Source of the DNA: Miniimonas arenae | Lineage (GTDB): Bacteria > Actinomycetota > Actinomycetes > Actinomycetales > Beutenbergiaceae | Reading direction: 5' to 3' | NCBI RefSeq assembly: GCF_006351005.1 | Contig: NZ_VENP01000008.1 | Location: 18,734-82,733, forward strand | DNA length: 64,000 nucleotides | In this document: positions 61,231-64,000 of the stretch, one piece after another | Layout of the letters: each line of letters starts with the position of its first letter | Numbering within the stretch: the first letter of the stretch is position 1 | Program-made: the position numbers and the translations under genes | The notes under the pieces: model-generated | Told to the model about the DNA's origin: nothing | What the model saw: the letters and a program-made list of their open reading frames with translations, nothing else | Databases searched by the model: none

Positions 61231-61250
61231 GTCCCCCTCCGGGGACTTTT
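61231..61250 (+). terminator. Hairpin with T-tract between divergent genes
   Basis: GTCCCC-CTCC-GGGGAC followed by TTTT. This is the only intrinsic-terminator shape with a T-tract I noticed, and it points along the plus strand just upstream of the SDR gene, where no plus-strand gene ends. Confidence 0.5.
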
Positions 61251-61330
61251 GGCCCTCGCGGCCCTCAGCGCTCGGTGGTTGCGTGGAGCTGCCCGAGAGG
61301 GCCTCGGGCGCGCGGACGAAGGAGTTCGAC

Positions 61331-62110
61331 ATGACACGCACCTACGTGGTGACCGGTTCGGCGTCGGGGATCGGCAAGGCGACGGCGGAGCTGCTCACCG
61401 AGCGTGGGCACCGGGTGATCGGTGTCGACCTGCACGACGCCGACGTCGAGGTGGACCTCACCCTCGCGTCGGACCGCGCCCGCCTCGTGACCGAGGTCGC
61501 GGAGAAGGCGGGCGGAGCGATCGACGCGATCGTCGCCGTCGCCGGTCTCGCCCTGCCGGTGCCGAAGACGGTCGGCGTGAACTACTTCGGCATGGTCGCC
61601 ACGCTCGAAGGGCTGCGGCCGCTGCTGGCGGGCTCCCCGGCGCCGCGGGCCGTCGGCGTGAGCTCCATGGCGAGCCTGCACCCCAACGACGCCGAGCTCG
61701 TGGACCACCTGCTGGCCGGCGACGAGCCCGCCGCCCTCGCGCGCGCGGAGATCCTCGCGAAGGACGAGCAGACCGGCGGCTTGATCTACGGCTCGACCAA
61801 GGCCGCCTTCTCGCGGTGGATCCGTCGTTCGGCGGCGAGCCCGGAGTGGGCCGGCGCGGGCATCCCGCTCAACGCGGTCGCGCCCGGCGTCATCCTCACA
61901 CCCATGACGGCGGACCTCACCGACACCGAGGAGAAGCGCGAGGCGCTGCGCCAGATGGTGCCGATGCCGCTCAACGGCTTCGCCGAGGCGAGCACCGTCG
62001 CGGCGCTGCTGGCGTGGCTCGCGAGCGAGGAGAACACGCACCTGTGCGGTCAGGTGATCTTCGTCGACGGTGGGTCCGACGTCGTGATCCGTGGCGACTC
62101 GACCTGGTGA
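61331..62110 (+). CDS. SDR family oxidoreductase
   Basis: A 259-residue short-chain dehydrogenase. TGSASGIGKA (about 8-17) binds the cofactor, GVSSMAS holds the catalytic serine, and YGSTKAA holds Tyr and Lys; NAVAPGVILTPM follows. The pattern, including the loss of part of the region after strand 4, resembles the 3-alpha-hydroxysteroid dehydrogenase/carbonyl reductase group; the substrate is not evident. The ATG follows ACGAAGGAGTTCGAC. Confidence 0.92.
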   Translation: MTRTYVVTGSASGIGKATAELLTERGHRVIGVDLHDADVEVDLTLASDRARLVTEVAEKAGGAIDAIVAVAGLALPVPKTVGVNYFGMVATLEGLRPLLAGSPAPRAVGVSSMASLHPNDAELVDHLLAGDEPAALARAEILAKDEQTGGLIYGSTKAAFSRWIRRSAASPEWAGAGIPLNAVAPGVILTPMTADLTDTEEKREALRQMVPMPLNGFAEASTVAALLAWLASEENTHLCGQVIFVDGGSDVVIRGDSTW

Positions 62111-62146
62111 TCCGCCGCCGCGTCGTGGTCCGCCGACCCGCGGTGG

Positions 62147-63598
62147 TCAGCCGCCGGGGCGGAAGGCCGAGCCCATGAGGCCGTCCGCCACCGGCAGGTC
62201 ACCGCGCTCGACGGCGGACACGAGCGTCGCGTGGTCGGCCTCCGTCTGGTCGGCGTACGCCCGCGCGAAGGCGGCGAAGGCTAGCGCGGGCGCGTCGTCG
62301 TCGCCCAGGTAGCCGGCGATCATCGAGGCACCCGACGTCCGCGCGTGCCCCTTGGCGAGGAGGCTGCCGACGATGCGCGCGTAGTCCACGAGCGCGCCCG
62401 CGTCGAGGCCGTCCAGCGGAACCGTGCCCTTCATGTTGCGGAAGGTGCGCACGTAGTACTGGTTGCCACCGAAGGAGGTCCAGCCCAGCAGGGGGTCCGA
62501 CACGGTCTGCAGGGCCTGCTGGCTCTCCACCACGCGTTGACCCTGGTGGTCGTGCCAGGCGTGCTCGCCGTGCACGTAGCGCGCGAGCACCGAGCGCCGG
62601 GCCTGCTTGAGCTGGAGGAAGAGCACGTCGTCGGGGCTCGTGCCGACCAGCAGCGCCACGTAGGCCCGCAGTCCGACGCTGCCGACGCCGACCACCTTGT
62701 GCGCGACGTCCACGAGCTCGTACCACGCCAGGACGCGGCGCCACTGGGCCGGGAGCGTGGTGAGGTAGTCGTCCAGGCCCTGGGCGACCTGCTCGGCCAC
62801 CGCGTCCGGCAGGCGTTCCACGAGGGGCGGCTCGGCGACGATCTGGCGGTGGCCATCGGCCCCCTCGCTGGTGAAGCGCGGCAGCGCGCGGTCGCTCGTG
62901 CGCTTGCGCGCCGCCTTCGCGGCGCGGCGGATCGCGTCCCGCAGCGTCGGGTCGGTCGCGGTGTCGGCGAGGTGCGTGACGTCCATCCGCTCGTAGGAAC
63001 GCTGGACGAGCGGGATCTCCGCGAGGCGGGCCACCTCGTCGCGGTAGGCCGTGACGCAGGCGACGACGGCGTCGCGGCAGGCCTCCTCGGTCTGACCGTT
63101 CTCGCGGCCCGCCACCCACGTGCTCGCGGTGAGCCGGGCGAGGTCCCACTCCCAGGCGCCGACGTGGGCCTCGTCGAAGTCGTTGATGTCGAGCACCTGC
63201 TCGCCCTCGGGGGAGCGGTAGAAGCCGAAGTTGCCCAGGTGGGCGTCGCCACCGACGACCGGGGTGATGCCGGTGACGGGAAGGCGGGCGACGTCGTCGG
63301 CCATCACGACCGCCGAACCGCGCAGGAAGCCGTACGGGGAGCCGATCATGCGGCCGATGCGAATGCCGACGAGGTGCGCGAGCCGGCCGTCGTGCGAGGC
63401 GCGGATGAGCGAGACGACCTGGGGGCGGTCGCGCTGCACGGTCCACTGACCGAGGGCTTCGACCGGACGAGTCTGCCGGAGCGTGCGGCCCATGGCGTGC
63501 CGCTCGTCCCGGCTCTGGAGGCGGGCGCGCAGCGTGAGGGCGCCGTGGGCGGGGTCGGTTCCGGTGAGGGGCGTGAGGAGGCGCGTCAGCTGGGCCAC
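62147..63598 (-). CDS. DUF2252 family protein
   Basis: A 483-residue DUF2252 protein. The kinase-like core motifs are present: GDAHLGNFGF and DINDFDEAHVG, with VGVGSVGLRAYVALLVG later; members are thought to have a protein kinase-like or aminoglycoside phosphotransferase-like fold, function unknown. GTG 63598 is chosen because TGTGAT lies six bases upstream and family similarity begins nearby; an in-frame reading further upstream would run into the minisatellite. An ATG at 63495 is also possible. Confidence 0.85.
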   Translation of the reverse strand: MAQLTRLLTPLTGTDPAHGALTLRARLQSRDERHAMGRTLRQTRPVEALGQWTVQRDRPQVVSLIRASHDGRLAHLVGIRIGRMIGSPYGFLRGSAVVMADDVARLPVTGITPVVGGDAHLGNFGFYRSPEGEQVLDINDFDEAHVGAWEWDLARLTASTWVAGRENGQTEEACRDAVVACVTAYRDEVARLAEIPLVQRSYERMDVTHLADTATDPTLRDAIRRAAKAARKRTSDRALPRFTSEGADGHRQIVAEPPLVERLPDAVAEQVAQGLDDYLTTLPAQWRRVLAWYELVDVAHKVVGVGSVGLRAYVALLVGTSPDDVLFLQLKQARRSVLARYVHGEHAWHDHQGQRVVESQQALQTVSDPLLGWTSFGGNQYYVRTFRNMKGTVPLDGLDAGALVDYARIVGSLLAKGHARTSGASMIAGYLGDDDAPALAFAAFARAYADQTEADHATLVSAVERGDLPVADGLMGSAFRPGG

Positions 63599-63754
63599 GG
63601 AGCGATCACACCAAAGCCACGGACGGCGGGCAACCGCTGCACGCACATCGCGGCTTCCGCCGCGCGCCGCACGCGCCGCTTCGGCGCACCCGGCACACCC
63701 GGCACACCGCGCGCCGCCGCGCGCCGCCGCGCGTGCAGCACCCCCGCGCGCCAG

Positions 63755-64000
63755 GCAGTCCCGTGCTCTCCGTGCGCCGCGCGCCGTGCAGTCCCGTGCT
63801 CTCCGTGCGTCGCGCGCCGTGCAGTCCCGTGCTCTCCGTGCGTCGCGCGCCGTGCAGTCCCGTGCTCTCCGTGCGTCGCGCGCCAGGCAGTCCCGTGCTC
63901 TCCGTGCGTCGCGCGCCAGGCAGTCCCGTGCTCTCCGTGCGTCGCGCACCAGGCAGTCCCGTGCTCTCCGTGCGTCGCGCACCAGGCAGTCCCGTGCTCT
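63755..64000. repeat. 33-bp tandem repeat (minisatellite), continues off the window
   Basis: Eight units start exactly every 33 bases from 63755 to 63986 and the array runs to the edge. Each unit begins GCAGTCCCGTGCTCTCCGTG and ends CGCGCGCC plus two variable bases (GT or AG). All six frames remain open because 33 is a multiple of three and stops are absent; no start signal or composition supports translation. The preceding 63650-63750 is low-complexity GC sequence. It lies upstream of the DUF2252 gene. Confidence 0.85.

Noticed and set aside
62147..63982. N-terminal extension of the DUF2252 protein through the 33-bp repeats (DARRARDCLAR units)
   Set aside because: The extension is pure repeat translation, whereas the start at 63598 has a -10-like element at six bases and fits the family length.
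1..64000. tRNA or rRNA genes
   Set aside because: I scanned the gaps by eye and saw no cloverleaf or conserved rRNA sequence; rnpB is the only structural RNA I can support.

Overview
The window is 64 kb of very high G+C DNA with the gene content of an actinobacterium, probably Micrococcales close to Cellulomonadaceae or Promicromonosporaceae. The supporting signs are a SufR-headed SUF operon, polyphosphate glucokinase, GlnE next to a GlnA2-type glutamine synthetase, a GlnR-like box at the second glutamine synthetase, AdhE, an actinobacterial type A RNase P RNA, many GTG starts and many apparently leaderless starts. The placement rests on gene content and order; I ran no search.

Layout. 1-6.5 kb (minus strand): heme A synthase (ctaA, cut by the window edge), a large secreted subtilase, and a two-gene ABC-2 exporter. 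6.7-13.7 kb (plus): sufR-sufB-sufD-Rieske ferredoxin-sufC-sufS-sufU-sufT, a complete Fe-S assembly operon. 13.8-20.6 kb: housekeeping genes (PCD/VOC protein, Nif3, a coiled-coil protein whose zinc ribbon has lost its cysteines, YaaA, rnpB, a holin-like small membrane protein, CsbD, ppgK, panB). 20.8-25.4 kb: glnA2-glnE. 25.4-29 kb (minus): an operon of DUF6421 protein, SDR and threonine aldolase-like enzyme; the DUF6421 protein carries an unremarked HExxH motif. 29-33.6 kb: three alpha/beta hydrolases and a membrane protein, interrupted by a 0.7 kb noncoding repeat cassette (31.1-31.8 kb). 33.7-39.1 kb (plus): a NarL-type two-component system, a GpmA-like mutase, Ohr and a divergent GlgC. 39.2-49.6 kb (minus): two translationally coupled giant genes (2226 and 1246 codons) of unknown function, the larger with an OmpA-like segment and a DUF6603-like region. 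49.9-52 kb: glnA1 with a GlnR-like box, and a divergent RDD protein. 52-57 kb (plus): AdhE behind a repeat-rich leader, then a DHA2-type MFS exporter. 57-64 kb: YbaK and PEBP proteins, a zinc-ribbon/TerB-like protein, two NAD(P)-binding proteins, a lipoprotein, a DUF2252 protein, and a 33-bp minisatellite running off the right edge.

How it fits together. Nitrogen assimilation is represented by two glutamine synthetases and the adenylyltransferase GlnE. Only glnA1 retains the adenylylation tyrosine and has a recognisable GlnR-like site. SUF maturation, heme A synthesis and the ABC exporter follow an order I recall from other actinobacteria, with the subtilase inserted. AdhE suggests facultative fermentation.

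Most unusual: (1) the 10.4 kb giant-gene pair; (2) the noncoding repeat cassette at 31.17-31.72 kb, in which one 11-base arm is exactly complementary to ten dispersed copies, so many mutually exclusive hairpins are possible; (3) the HExxH motif in DUF6421; (4) the cysteine-less zinc ribbon.
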